From: Chloroflexi bacterium TSY
GTDB taxonomy: Bacteria > Chloroflexota > Anaerolineae > Caldilineales > Caldilineaceae
Assembly: GCA_019217005.1 (NCBI GenBank)
Contig: JAHBNG010000028.1
Span: forward strand, 62,001 to 126,000
Length of the DNA: 64,000 nt
Direction of reading: 5' to 3'
Shown here: in pieces, positions 29,901 through 38,992 of the stretch
Position numbering within the stretch: the stretch's first letter is position 1
How the letters are laid out: each line of letters opens with the position of its first letter
The notes under the pieces: generated by a model
What the model was told of the DNA's origin: nothing
Seen by the model: only the letters and a program-made list of their open reading frames with translations
Database searches by the model: none
Translations under genes and position numbers: made by a program

Positions 29901-31898
29901 CTATTCCTCAGTGTTATAGTTTTTAAGACCCCTGGCAAATTCGATAAAGTAGTCAATCGACTCAGGATTGCGCATGGCGCCGGGGTTTACGGCTTTGTTC
30001 ACATCTTGGCCAAGCAAAATCTTGCGGATTGGCACCTCCATCTTCTTGCCGCTCAGGGTGTAAGGAACCTTATCGATGACAAAAACTTCGTCTGGCACAT
30101 GACGGGGTGAGACGTCTTGGCGCAACTTCGTTTTCAATCGTTCGAGGAGGCCCTCATTCAAGTCTGCCCCGTGGCGCAGAACCACAAAGAGAGGCATATA
30201 CGACTCGCGTCCAAGAGCCTCAAGGTCAATAATCAAGCTGTCCAAGATCTCTGGGAGAGATTCGACCGCTTGGTAGATCTCGCTGGTGCCCATTCGTACG
30301 CCCTGCCGGTTGATGGTCGAATCGGATCGTCCATAGATGACGCAACCACCTCGTTCGTTAAACTTAATCCAGTCCCCATGTCGCCAGACGCCGGGGTACA
30401 TTTCAAAGTAGCTTTCGAGATAGCGCCGGTTGTCGGGATCGTTCCAGAAAAAAAGAGGCATCGAGGGCATGGGTTCTGTAATCACCAATTCACCAACTTC
30501 GTCAAGAATCGCCTCGCCCGCTTCATTAAATGACTGGACGTTGGCGCCCAACGAAGCTCCTTGAATCTCCCCTGCATAGATGGGCATGATGCGCGAGCCA
30601 CCCACAAAAGCTGTACAGAGATCGGTGCCGCCACTCAACGACTCAAGCGCCAATGTTTCATTGATGTTCTCATAGATCCACTGAAAACCAGAGACCGTCA
30701 ACGGCGAACCAGTCGAACCAACTGCCCGCATTTTGCTCAAGTCGAATTCTTGGTTGGGCGTGATTTCCGCATTGATGCACGCGCTGATAAATGCGGCAGA
30801 AGTACCAAAATAGGTGATACCGGCTTCATGGGCCAATTGAAAAAGCGCATTCATATCGGGATAGCCAGGACTGCCGTTGTAGATAACCGCAGTACAGCCG
30901 CTGAGCAGACTTCCCAAGATGTAGTTCCACATCATCCAACCTGTACTCGAATACCAAAAAAAGTGGTCGCTCGGTTTGAGGTCGTTGTGAAGAATCAGCG
31001 ATTTGGAATGTTCGAGGAGAATCCCTCCATGACCATGCACTATCGGTTTCGGAAGTCCGGTGGTGCCAGAAGAGTAGAGCACCCAAAGCGGATGGCTAAA
31101 AGAAACTTGTTCAAAAATCATGTGAGACGGTGGCGTAACACCATTCAGCGCATCGTCCCAAAGAACAGTGTTCACCAACCCATTCGTGGCACAATCAGCG
31201 TGGGGAACGAGGATTGTTTGCTCCAATGTGGGGAGCGCCGATTGAAGCTCAGCGACAACGTTGCACCGATCAAAGCATTTACCGCCATAGTTGTAGCCAT
31301 TCACGGCAATGAGTACGCGTGGCTCGATTTGTGTGAAGCGATCTAAGACGCTGCGTGTACCAAAGTCGGGCGAACAGCTAGACCAAATTGCACCCAGGCT
31401 GGTCGTGGCAAGAACAGCCACGATTGTTTCGGGAATGTTGGGCATATAGGCCACAACTCGATCCCCTGGCTTTATTCCTGCTTCGCGCAATACTTGAGCC
31501 ATGCGGTTCGCTCGTTGGTAGACTTCCTGCCAACTAATCTCAACCAAGGGTTGGTCTTCGGCTTTGTAGAGCAACATTGGACGCTCATCACTCATCCTCG
31601 CAAAGATATTCTCGGCCCAGTTTAGCTCCATGCCGACAAACCATTCAGCTCCGGGCATGGCTCGATTGCCTAGAATTTGTGTTGCTGGTTTGGATGCCTT
31701 TAATGCAAAATAATCCCACAGGCTGGCCCAAAAATCCTCAATCTGGTCGACAGACCAACGCCAGAGTTCCGGATAGCTTTGAAATGAGAGGTTGCGGTTG
31801 TCAGCTAACCAATTCATATAGTGCGTGAGTTGCGCTTGTTCGACGGTCGTTGTGGATGGCTCCCACAGCAAACTGCCTTCGGTGACTGGTTCCATCAT
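29901..31898 (-). CDS. Acetoacetyl-CoA synthetase (acetoacetate-CoA ligase)
   Basis: 665 residues, an ANL-superfamily adenylate-forming enzyme. The AacS-type N-terminus contains LNWAENIF. The AMP motif is LYSSGTTGLPKPIVHGHGG, then FFWYSSTGWMMWNYILG, YGRSDSTINRQGVRMGTSEIY and the C-terminal lysine region YTLSGKKMEVPIRK. It activates acetoacetate to acetoacetyl-CoA with ATP, feeding thiolases such as the one at 3452. The length and all motifs match the family. A second start 1 codon in is possible. Confidence 0.92.
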   Translation of the reverse strand: MMEPVTEGSLLWEPSTTTVEQAQLTHYMNWLADNRNLSFQSYPELWRWSVDQIEDFWASLWDYFALKASKPATQILGNRAMPGAEWFVGMELNWAENIFARMSDERPMLLYKAEDQPLVEISWQEVYQRANRMAQVLREAGIKPGDRVVAYMPNIPETIVAVLATTSLGAIWSSCSPDFGTRSVLDRFTQIEPRVLIAVNGYNYGGKCFDRCNVVAELQSALPTLEQTILVPHADCATNGLVNTVLWDDALNGVTPPSHMIFEQVSFSHPLWVLYSSGTTGLPKPIVHGHGGILLEHSKSLILHNDLKPSDHFFWYSSTGWMMWNYILGSLLSGCTAVIYNGSPGYPDMNALFQLAHEAGITYFGTSAAFISACINAEITPNQEFDLSKMRAVGSTGSPLTVSGFQWIYENINETLALESLSGGTDLCTAFVGGSRIMPIYAGEIQGASLGANVQSFNEAGEAILDEVGELVITEPMPSMPLFFWNDPDNRRYLESYFEMYPGVWRHGDWIKFNERGGCVIYGRSDSTINRQGVRMGTSEIYQAVESLPEILDSLIIDLEALGRESYMPLFVVLRHGADLNEGLLERLKTKLRQDVSPRHVPDEVFVIDKVPYTLSGKKMEVPIRKILLGQDVNKAVNPGAMRNPESIDYFIEFARGLKNYNTEE

Positions 31899-32014
31899 CG
31901 GGTTTCCTAACAGATTTCAAATTTCTGGGTCAAGCGATTTGAAGGGCATTTGGCAAAGCGAGCGTCGCACTGTGTTCCTTTATCTCCCACAAACGAAAAT
32001 CCCGCCAAGACAGA

Positions 32015-32387
32015 GCGGCTCGAACCCTCAACTCGGCCAGGATAAATGGAGCTGGTTTCGACAACCCGCGTGCGTCGCTCAGGGTTGTCGATTCAGGGAT
32101 TCACAACCTCAAGGAGACCTGTGCGACGCTTGCTCTACCCGACTTCCGGGCATCTCTTTGTCACAGAGATAACGGAACGATGGGATCAAGTCGACGATCG
32201 CCAAGAAAGGTTTTAGCATCCCGATTCACGGATACATGATCGTCGCACGCGGCTCGAACCCTCAACTTGATCAGGACGGATGGAGCTGGTTTCGACAACC
32301 CGCGTGCGTCGCACAGGATTGTCGATTCGGGGATTCACAACCTCAGGGAGACCTGTGCGACGCACGCTCTACCCGACTTGCGGGCAT
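32015..32387. repeat. Two direct copies of a 139-bp hairpin cassette before array A
   Basis: Copies at 32015-32153 and 32249-32387 (offset 234) share nearly all bases from GCGGCTCGAACCCTCAACT to CCCGACTTSCGGGCAT. Within copy 2, GCGTGCGTCGCACAGG (302-317 of the 32 kb block) pairs perfectly with CCTGTGCGACGCACGC (352-367). Copy 1 has the same stem with mismatches. Copy 1 runs straight into CATCTCTTTGTCAC, resembling the end of the CRISPR repeat. Not coding. The rest of 31899-32419 holds nothing recognisable. Confidence 0.7.
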
Positions 32388-32419
32388 CGCCACATTCTAT
32401 TCCTCAAACCTACCCTACA

Positions 32420-32627
32420 CCCCAAGCACCCCGAAGGGCATTCCTCTCCTTGTCACAATGAAGGATTCTTTACCTTCTTCGCCGACGCGCCACTAGTTGC
32501 GGGTGGGTTTCAGCACCTCGAAGGGCATTCCTCTCTTTGTCACGGAGAAGTTGAGATCCGTGATACAGACGGGCCTGGAGAAATAAAAATGTTTCAGCAC
32601 TCCGAAGAGCATTCCTCTCTTTGTCAC
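32420..32627 (-). CRISPR. CRISPR array A, 3 repeats
   Basis: 37-bp repeats at 32420-32456 (degenerate 5' part), 32507-32543 and 32591-32627, with 50- and 47-bp spacers. On the plus strand they start GTTTCAGC, contain the CCGAAGRGCAT core and end TTTGTCAC. Read on the minus strand they end in TGCTGAAAC, the handle expected for Cas6-processed type III crRNAs, so transcription runs leftward. The degenerate copy at the far left end agrees with a leader on the right. Confidence 0.88.
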
Positions 32628-33080
32628 AGCACAAAATCCGGTCCAATCCGACAAAACTGTCGTGAAGCTGACCAAATTGGGCTTTTATTGCGCAATAACG
32701 GGTGTCAAGCATACCATTTTCCACAATTTCTGAAAAATCGAGCGAGGACAAGTAGACTCAGTAGATCCAAATTTGGCGTTTTTGACTATTTTCAGTCGGG
32801 AGAGAAGGGATTTTGGGGCCATTTTTTCAGATCTCAGTTGCCAAAAACAGCCAATTTCATATCTAGAAATCGCTTAAATTTTACGTAAATGCTAGGTATT
32901 GACTGGCAAATACGTATTTATGTCAACTAATTAGCCCAAATTCTCTCTCTAAACCTGAAATTTGGATCTACTGAGACTAAAGCTTCCATCGTCGCTCGAT
33001 TTTCGACTCAAACGGCAACAGATGCTGACAGATGGTTCCCCAGATGCTCTGACGAGGCTGATAAAACCGGCGTGCCACAA
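32628..33080 (-). promoter_or_regulatory. Leader of array A, homologous to leader C
   Basis: Directly after the last repeat, about 120 bp are nearly the same as 48735-48852: AGCACAAAATCCGGTCCAAT, then ACTGTCGTGAAGCTGACC, CATACCATTTTCC and AAAAATCGAGCGA. The homology resumes at 32983 (TTCCATCGTCGCTCGATTTT) after a 220-bp insertion and continues through GCTGACAG and GAGGCTGA. This is the expected position of a leader for minus-strand transcription. Confidence 0.75.
32757..32974. mobile_element. MITE-like insertion in leader A
   Basis: Terminal inverted repeats CTCAGTAGATCCAAATTT (32757-32774) and AAATTTGGATCTACTGAG (32957-32974) flank about 180 bp without a gene. The homologous leader C lacks it, so it is an insertion relative to C. 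TA-containing flanks (TAGA, ACTA) fit a 2-bp TA duplication like Tc1/IS630 elements. Confidence 0.75.
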
Positions 33081-33204
33081 TCCTTCAACAACGAGTGTAG
33101 CTTGGTGTGCCGCTTGTCGTTTGAACTATCGTATGCCACAACAACAAAATAGGGTTTAGTCATTAATTTTGTCCAAATAGCATCGTCTACCCGTTTGTGT
33201 CATG

Positions 33205-33254
33205 GAACAAACAGGCTGTAAATGGTCGTAGGACTTTCTACAGCCTGTTTGTTC
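33205..33254. repeat. Perfect 16-bp palindromic repeat after cas6
   Basis: GAACAAACAGGCTGTA (33205-33220) and TACAGCCTGTTTGTTC (33239-33254) form a perfect stem with an 18-base loop, AATGGTCGTAGGACTTTC. It lies 60 bp after the cas6 stop and could end the cas transcript. A related but interrupted copy is at 58853-59067. Confidence 0.65.
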
Positions 33255-33313
33255 TACAATTTGTCGACGCGATGACTGATTATCATCTTGTCATCTTATC
33301 ATCCCGTCACTCC

Positions 33314-34126
33314 CTACCCACGCCGCATCTGTCCCATCCCCGCTGTCGTCAAAATCCCCACGCCACCAAACTTGGCAAACTCGGCCAGCATCTGCATCAC
33401 GCGCAGCCAATACCAATCGCTCCCCATAGCCCGATAGGTCACCTTGCCCATGCCCCCTATGCGCAAAGAGCCATTCTTCTGCACTACAGGTCGACTGCTC
33501 AACGAATAGCTGCTCATGGCGATCATCTCCTCACCAAAGCGCCGCATCTCCGGGCTCACTGTCACCTGGCTAAATGCATTCCAACGCTCCACCAGACTAC
33601 CGAAGACCAACCCTGGCAGCGGCACCGGCAGATGCATCCCCTGCGTCAACTTGAATGCAGTTGGACTACCAAAGCGTAGCGTCACCATCCGAGCGACCCG
33701 CCCAGCATCGAGCAGCATCTGTGCCGCCAATCCTTCATAGATTGCGCGTCCGCTCCATGGATTCTTCTCCCCATCGCAGACCACGTCCACAACTGCAAAG
33801 GGATGACCATCCAACGGCCACTGCTCTGGCGTCTGCTCCAACAGCACCCCCGCTAACACCTCGCTCACCGGCTGCGTCAACCCCGTGACCCGCACAAAAT
33901 AAGGCTCCCCTGCTTTAATCGCCGTCCCGTCCCGATTCGACACCCCGTTCAGCAACCCCGAGCAAGTCAACGGCTTCGGTCCAGACCCAGCATGAATCTC
34001 ATCCGCCAACGTCCGATCCGCTTGCCCCAGCCTGGCTAGCACTTCAGCGTAATTGGCCCTGCCCAGATGCCGTGGGAGCAAAGCGTCCTCTTCCGATACT
34101 AATGTTAGGGTCATCGCAATCAACAT
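33314..34126 (-). CDS. cas6: Cas6 CRISPR pre-crRNA endoribonuclease
   Basis: 270 residues with two ferredoxin-like halves and the C-terminal glycine-rich loop FGGVGILTTAGMGQMRRG, the hallmark of Cas6. The second half has LPVPLPGLVFGSLVERWN. A histidine near the N-terminus (PRHLGRANY) lies where the Cas6 catalytic His is often found, but I cannot assign it firmly. It would cut the repeat below the CCCTTCGGGG stem to leave the TGCTGAAAC handle. The gene lies between arrays B and A. Its start is 7 bp from a degenerate 37-bp repeat (34134-34170), so array B transcripts read into it. Confidence 0.88.
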   Translation of the reverse strand: MLIAMTLTLVSEEDALLPRHLGRANYAEVLARLGQADRTLADEIHAGSGPKPLTCSGLLNGVSNRDGTAIKAGEPYFVRVTGLTQPVSEVLAGVLLEQTPEQWPLDGHPFAVVDVVCDGEKNPWSGRAIYEGLAAQMLLDAGRVARMVTLRFGSPTAFKLTQGMHLPVPLPGLVFGSLVERWNAFSQVTVSPEMRRFGEEMIAMSSYSLSSRPVVQKNGSLRIGGMGKVTYRAMGSDWYWLRVMQMLAEFAKFGGVGILTTAGMGQMRRG

Positions 34127-34133
34127 CTATTAC

Positions 34134-35114
34134 CTCCAGTACCCCGCAGGGCATTTATTGTTTTGTCATTGCAGACCATTCTGAAAACAACCTCTGTGTA
34201 TTGAGCGTGGTGCGTATTGCGTGGTACTAGTTGAGTGACCCAGGTGACATGCAGTCTGAATACGTTCGGAACAAAGACTATCCCTAGGTCTGTGGACTGA
34301 CGCAAGGTACCTTCATCTAACCTGCAACAAGAGCCGCACACGCCTGCTTGACAGGCATACGACAGGGTGACCGGCACGTCCAAACGAGATTTCCTTCAAG
34401 TGTCTCTCGATTTGCGTGCTGGTCACCTCATCCGACCTGTGCATCACTCATATGAACTCGACAAGCTACTTCTATACGACTACTGACAGTTTCAACCTGG
34501 TGAAAACTGTTCCAACAGGCTTAGCACCCCGAAAGGCATTCCATACTTTGTCGCTTCATCTGGGGCGACTACGACTATCGCCGTGAAAGTGGGTTTCAGC
34601 ACCCCGAAGGGCATTCCATATTTTGTCACGAAGGTGCCTAGCGGTATTTTGAGAAGGGTGGCCTTGAAGCGTTTCAGCACCCCGAAGGGCATTCCATACT
34701 TTGTCACTAGCGACCAAATATCAGGAAGAAAGTTGGCCAATATTCATCACCGAGGTCAACACGTTTCAGCATCCCGAAGGGCATTCCATTCATTGTCACG
34801 GTTGGCACCCCTATAAACTGTGACGTCAGGCAAAGCAGTTCCGTGTTTCAGCACCCCGAAGGGCATTCCATAGGCCGCCAAGCTGGCAATCTACTTTGAC
34901 GAAGGAGGGGCTCAACACCCCGGAGGGCATTCCTCTCTTTGTCACCAGAGTCAAATGATCCTCACAGCACCACAGTTACCGTAACGGGCCACGTGTCTCA
35001 GCTACCTGAGGGGCATTCCTCTCTTTGTCATGCACTGCTGATACCGCATAGGTATTGGCTATCGCATTTGCCTGTTGAGTTTCAGCACCCCGAAGGCATT
35101 CTTCTCTTTGTCAC
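34134..35114 (-). CRISPR. CRISPR array B, 8 repeats plus one degenerate copy
   Basis: Repeats are at 34517-34553, 34593-34629, 34671-34707, 34763-34799, 34845-34872 (truncated), 34909-34945, 34995-35031 and 35079-35114 (one base short). Spacers run 36-55 bp. A decayed 37-bp copy lies at 34134-34170, seven bases before cas6, followed by 346 bp without repeats. The left five carry CATTCCATACTTT or close variants, while the right three carry CATTCCTCTCTTT or CATTCTTCTCTTT, so two repeat variants meet between 34872 and 34909. Orientation is as array A. Confidence 0.88.
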
Positions 35115-35290
35115 AATGCTTCTACTGCCAGAAATCTATCGGCAAACGTACTCCCAATGGTTGACTCTCATCGACGAATCAGGCACAATCCAGAAGCAAA
35201 AATTCACTCCATCGGCCTCAAATCACCTCGCAAAAATCGAGCGACTCCGCCACAATAGAGCTTTCCAGACTCGCTCGATTATATAGAATG
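35115..35290 (-). promoter_or_regulatory. Leader of array B with the shared palindrome
   Basis: The only strong similarity to leaders A and C is the inverted repeat AAAAATCGAGCGA (35232-35244) with TCGCTCGATT (35271-35280), placed about 120 bp from the first repeat. The rest of the leader differs. Confidence 0.55.
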
Positions 35291-35350
35291 CGGATGACGC
35301 AGATCAAACGGATTTGGACAGATTGAATCCGCGCAAAACCCGCGTTCCCT

Positions 35351-36055
35351 CTACCAAAAATCCACCAAAATTGGCATTGACGCAGCCAGTCTGGTCCCCC
35401 CATAGGTATACTGCATTGGTCCACGCGCCTGACATGCCAGCGCTATCCCCACCGACATGGGCGTCGTGCCGCCTGTAAAATCGTCAATTATCTGCTCTGG
35501 CTCTAGCCCAATCTCTGGATCGCGTGCGGCCTCCTGGTAGATCTCCTCCACCACGCGGTAATGCTTCTTGTACATCAAACACATCGCGCAACTCCTTAAT
35601 GAGAATACGACAGCGGGTTCCATAGAGCTCGCGGATGCGCAGCGCTTCGGAAACCGTGCCCTTCTCCCCCGCCGATGCAATTAACCAACAGACGTGCAGG
35701 GACGCACCATTTGTCTCGCCGTCCGCCAAATGATACAAGAGCACAGCCTCATAGGGTGGTTGTTTCTTGCCATCGATTGGCGGATGACTGACCAACGTCA
35801 TCAATCCTGCGTAACGCGTCGGACGCCGCTCCTCCGGAATCAACACTTGAGGTCGTTCACGACTCAAAGCCAGGATGAGCAATCAAAGCAGAACAGCAAT
35901 CAGCACACCCAATGAGAGGAACTGAAAAAGGCGCCCAGAAAAGAGGTCTGGAGCCAAGCCGCTCCTAAATTTTGCAAAATCGGAATCAAAAGGACCGTGA
36001 GCACGACCCAAACAATATTTCGATGATGGTGTAGACGTGTGATTAATCTCGGCAT
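35351..36055 (-). pseudogene. Membrane-anchored CARF protein (Cam1-like), frame broken
   Basis: It starts MPRLITRLHHHRNIVWVVLT with AAGGAGAG upstream. A first membrane helix (IVWVVLTVLLIPILQNLGAAW) is followed, after a one-base shift near 35945, by a second (LFQFLSLGVLIAVLL). An in-frame TGA (about 35885) comes next, then LLILALSRERPQV and a CARF-type domain with LVSHPP and CWLIASAGEKGT. After another shift near 35590 the frame gives KHYRVVEEIYQEA and DDFTGGTTPMSVGIALA, where TGGT-P-M-S is the CARF nucleotide-binding motif. Whole length is about 235 residues, like Cam1, which opens a membrane pore when bound to cyclic oligoadenylate. No HEPN or nuclease domain is seen. As written it cannot be made; the two-helix TM-plus-CARF layout is the basis of the call. 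Confidence 0.6.
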
Positions 36056-36150
36056 ATATTCACTCTCCTTGAAGGCACCGCGACCGAATGATGGGGTGCA
36101 ATGATTCATTCGGTATATCCGTAGGTGCGGCTTGCAACTGCACGAAGTTG

Positions 36151-36287
36151 TATTATTTACTTACATCGACACCTGAGCTGTTTACCTACATCGTGTCCAC
36201 CTTTTTGCGCCGATACAGGAGAGCCACGTGCCCTCCAGAGGTGGCGATGTAAGTAAATTGTAGAGGTGTCGATGTAATAAAACAGCA
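36151..36287. mobile_element. MITE-like element between the membrane-CARF and csm6 genes
   Basis: A 137-bp insertion flanked by a 10-bp direct repeat CACGAAGTTG (36141-36150, 36288-36297). Inside are two nested inverted pairs: TTACATCGACACCT with AGGTGTCGATGTAA, and TACATCGTGTCCACCT with AGGTGGCGATGTA. No coding capacity. Confidence 0.65.
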
Positions 36288-37398
36288 CACGAAGTTGGTC
36301 GTACAGCCCAAGATTGCGCAGCTTTAAGCAGCGCCTACGTTTACCGGATCATCCACTCACCGCAATCGCGACAAAATCAGCTCCGCCACCAGTTCATAGG
36401 GATTTTGCCTGACATCAACTCCCAGGATCAGCAGAATGCGCATCAAACGGTCAACGGACGACTGTTCGTTCTTTGCCAACTGAATGTTTTCATCAAGCAA
36501 TTCCTTGGACACACCTTGGAAATCGTGGCCGATGATCGTGCGGTGGCGCAGGGCAACCAGCCGCTCAAGTCCATTTAGACGATCGAATAAGGCCTTGTAT
36601 TTGTCCAGAGGCAGCTTTTTGACCGCCAATAACCCCGCACCATACGCGTTCTTTCCTTCTTGCTTGATGGCATAGCTTACAAGTCGCTGAAACGTTGGCC
36701 GGTTGATCTCGCGCCAATTCAGCGGCTTCTTCTCATTTTCCTGCGTCTCCAAATAGTCCAGCAGAGAAGCATTGGCCTGGATAGTGCTTGTCCAGGCGGT
36801 AATCGTTTCTTCGTATTGTGCCGGATGCAGATCGGTCGAGAGATCAAAAATAACTTCGACCAGATAGCGCAGCACAGCCTCCTGAAAGCGATAGACGCGC
36901 CCCAAAAAGTCGGCATAACGGCGATGTTCATAGGTAATTGACGCATTCCAGTAGAGCTCGCCCAAGAGTTGCAGCAAGCGGTCGGGCCGGAGCGGTTCAT
37001 CCTGAATCTTGGTGAGCGTTTCCAGCGTCAAGAGCGCTCGGTTTCTCTTCACAAAATGCCGTACCGGACGGTCACCATCCCGTAGCGCACCTTGCAAATG
37101 TCCCTGTGCTGAAGCAAAGTCGAAATTTAGACGAGCCGCGGCATAAGCCGCCAACTGCTCCACTCCCGGCTGCACGTCCAGCTCCGCCAACAGTGGCTCT
37201 GCATTGGCGAAATCCAGCCGTTCCAGATGTTTTACCAGAGCCGCTTCCTGGAAAGCCACGGAGATCTGTCCGCCCGCTCGCAACTCTTGGGTGTAGCCTC
37301 CATGCGGCGTATAGACCACCCGCAACCGTTCCCCAAAGTGGCGCACCCCCTGTAACATCAGCGCTGTATTCGCCGCAGGCGTTCCACCACAGACAATC

Positions 37399-38992
37399 GG
37401 GCTGGTTCAGAAATAGGTTGACAAAGAAGAGAGTACGTTAACAAGAGAATAGGTTAGAGAAAGAGGCTCCTGTTCAGGCAAAATAAGGGTGTTCAGACCA
37501 AAATAGCCAAAAAGGAGCCTCTAAATGTCAGAGTATCGAACAGACCCCCTATCATTGTCAACCCGAATCGATCTTGCGTTGGAAATGCTCAACCCGAATC
37601 GAGAGTGGGGGAGAGTGAGCGAACTGTCAACGGCGTACAATGTGTCTCGAACGTGGCTCTATAAGTTGAGAGAGAGCGGTGAAGCGGCGCTGAAAGCGAT
37701 CTTGTCGCCAGTGAGTCCAGGACCGCAGCCGAAAAGCCATGTGATCGAAGTGGATGAGACGTTCATCCGACGAACCATAACGGTGTTGCCGATGCTGCGA
37801 GGAAGCGTACGAGATATCCAAAGGGGGTTGGGGTTGCTGCTAGGTGTGGAGCGGTCGGTGGGATTCATCCAAGGGACGCTGGCGGAAGTTGGAGAACTGG
37901 CATCGGCGTACAATGAGAGCATGGTGCCGACGCTGCCGGTGTTGGGGGAAGCGGATGAAATTTTCTGTGGCGACCAACCGTGCCTGACGGTGGTGGACGG
38001 AGCATCGTTTGCGCTGTTGAATATCTCAGCAGCCGATGCCCGAGATGAAACAACATGGGGGGTTGAAGTTTCTCGAATTGCTCGAGCGAGGCATCACCTT
38101 TGATGACTTGGTGACCGATGGGGCTTTGGGCATTCAGGCAGGAGCCAAGGCAGCGGGGATGAATGCGCCACACTCCTATGACCTCTTTCACCAAATGCAG
38201 AATGGCACCAAAATCACCCAACGTCTGGAGAGAGAAATGGACCAGGCCATGACCGACCGTGACGTAGCTTGGCAAGAGTTGGACGAGCAGACTGCCTGCA
38301 CGTCGCCCTGGGCGACCACGCAAATGCACAGTGACTCTCGAGGTTGCCGACCAAACGGTGCTGACAGCAGTTGACTTGCACGAGAACTGGACATGGCTTC
38401 TCCGAACGGTCCGTCAGGCACTGGAGCCGATTTCACCGACCGGGCAGCTTGTCAACACAGATGCCGCGCAACAAACCATTCTGGCTGCCACCCAACTTAT
38501 GATGGAGATGAACCGCGATGAAATTGCACACTTTGCCACCCAACTGCAGCAGAATCTACCTACATTGCTGGCTCCTCCGTCGCCTGGAACTATCCCTGGC
38601 TCCTCCGCCAGAACCTCTCACCTGAGTACGAAGCCTTCATCACACACCTCTGGACTTATCGCCATGACCATCAACTTCCCATTGAACCATTGCAGCCTAT
38701 GATGCACTGATCGCTTCCATCTGCCTCAGGCCCTTTCTTGCAATCCATCGCTCTTTGCCCGATTGGTTGGCCGCTCTTTACAGCTCTTTGGAATCATCGC
38801 ACCTTCTCACGTGGCAAACGCTCCGGTCACTCACCCTTAGAACTGGCTACCGATTCCTATGTCCCTTCTTTGGCTGACGCCCTTGATGCCATTCTTCAGC
38901 CTCAACAGCAACTGGCTCTTTAACCTATTCTCTTTTTAACGTGCCCATTTCAATTTTGTAAACCTAACTCATCCCTTGTTCTGAACCTGCCC
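37399..38992 (+). mobile_element. Insertion sequence in the csm6-like gene
   Basis: A 1594-bp element with ends GGGCTGGTTCAGAA and (reverse complement) GGGCAGGTTCAGAA. It is flanked by an 8-bp duplication AGACAATC (37391-37398, 38993-39000). It is inserted opposite to the cas operon direction, so it may also block transcription into the downstream genes. Confidence 0.85.
37525..38922 (+). pseudogene. Transposase of the csm6-splitting IS, frameshifted
   Basis: It begins MSEYRTDPLSLSTRIDLALE with AAAAAGGAG upstream, then a helix-turn-helix (WGRVSELSTAYNVSRTWLYKL). Catalytic-type motifs are VIEVDETFIRR and LGEADEIFCGDQPCLTVVDG. Near 38055 the frame changes to GLKFLELLERGITFDDLVTDG, and further changes near 38330 and 38590 are needed to reach the end (SLADALDAILQPQQQLAL). 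The family was not identified; RNase-H-fold DDE type is likely. Confidence 0.6.

Noticed and set aside
34120..34383. A minus-strand reading with YACQAGVCGSC, like a [2Fe-2S] ferredoxin
   Set aside because: The stretch fits the cysteine motif, but a TGA lies just upstream, the rest does not look like a ferredoxin, and it runs through a decayed CRISPR repeat. Perhaps a fragment, not supported as a gene.
34492..34740. Open frames rich in MPFGVLK in arrays B and C
   Set aside because: They are translations of the CRISPR repeat and its spacers.
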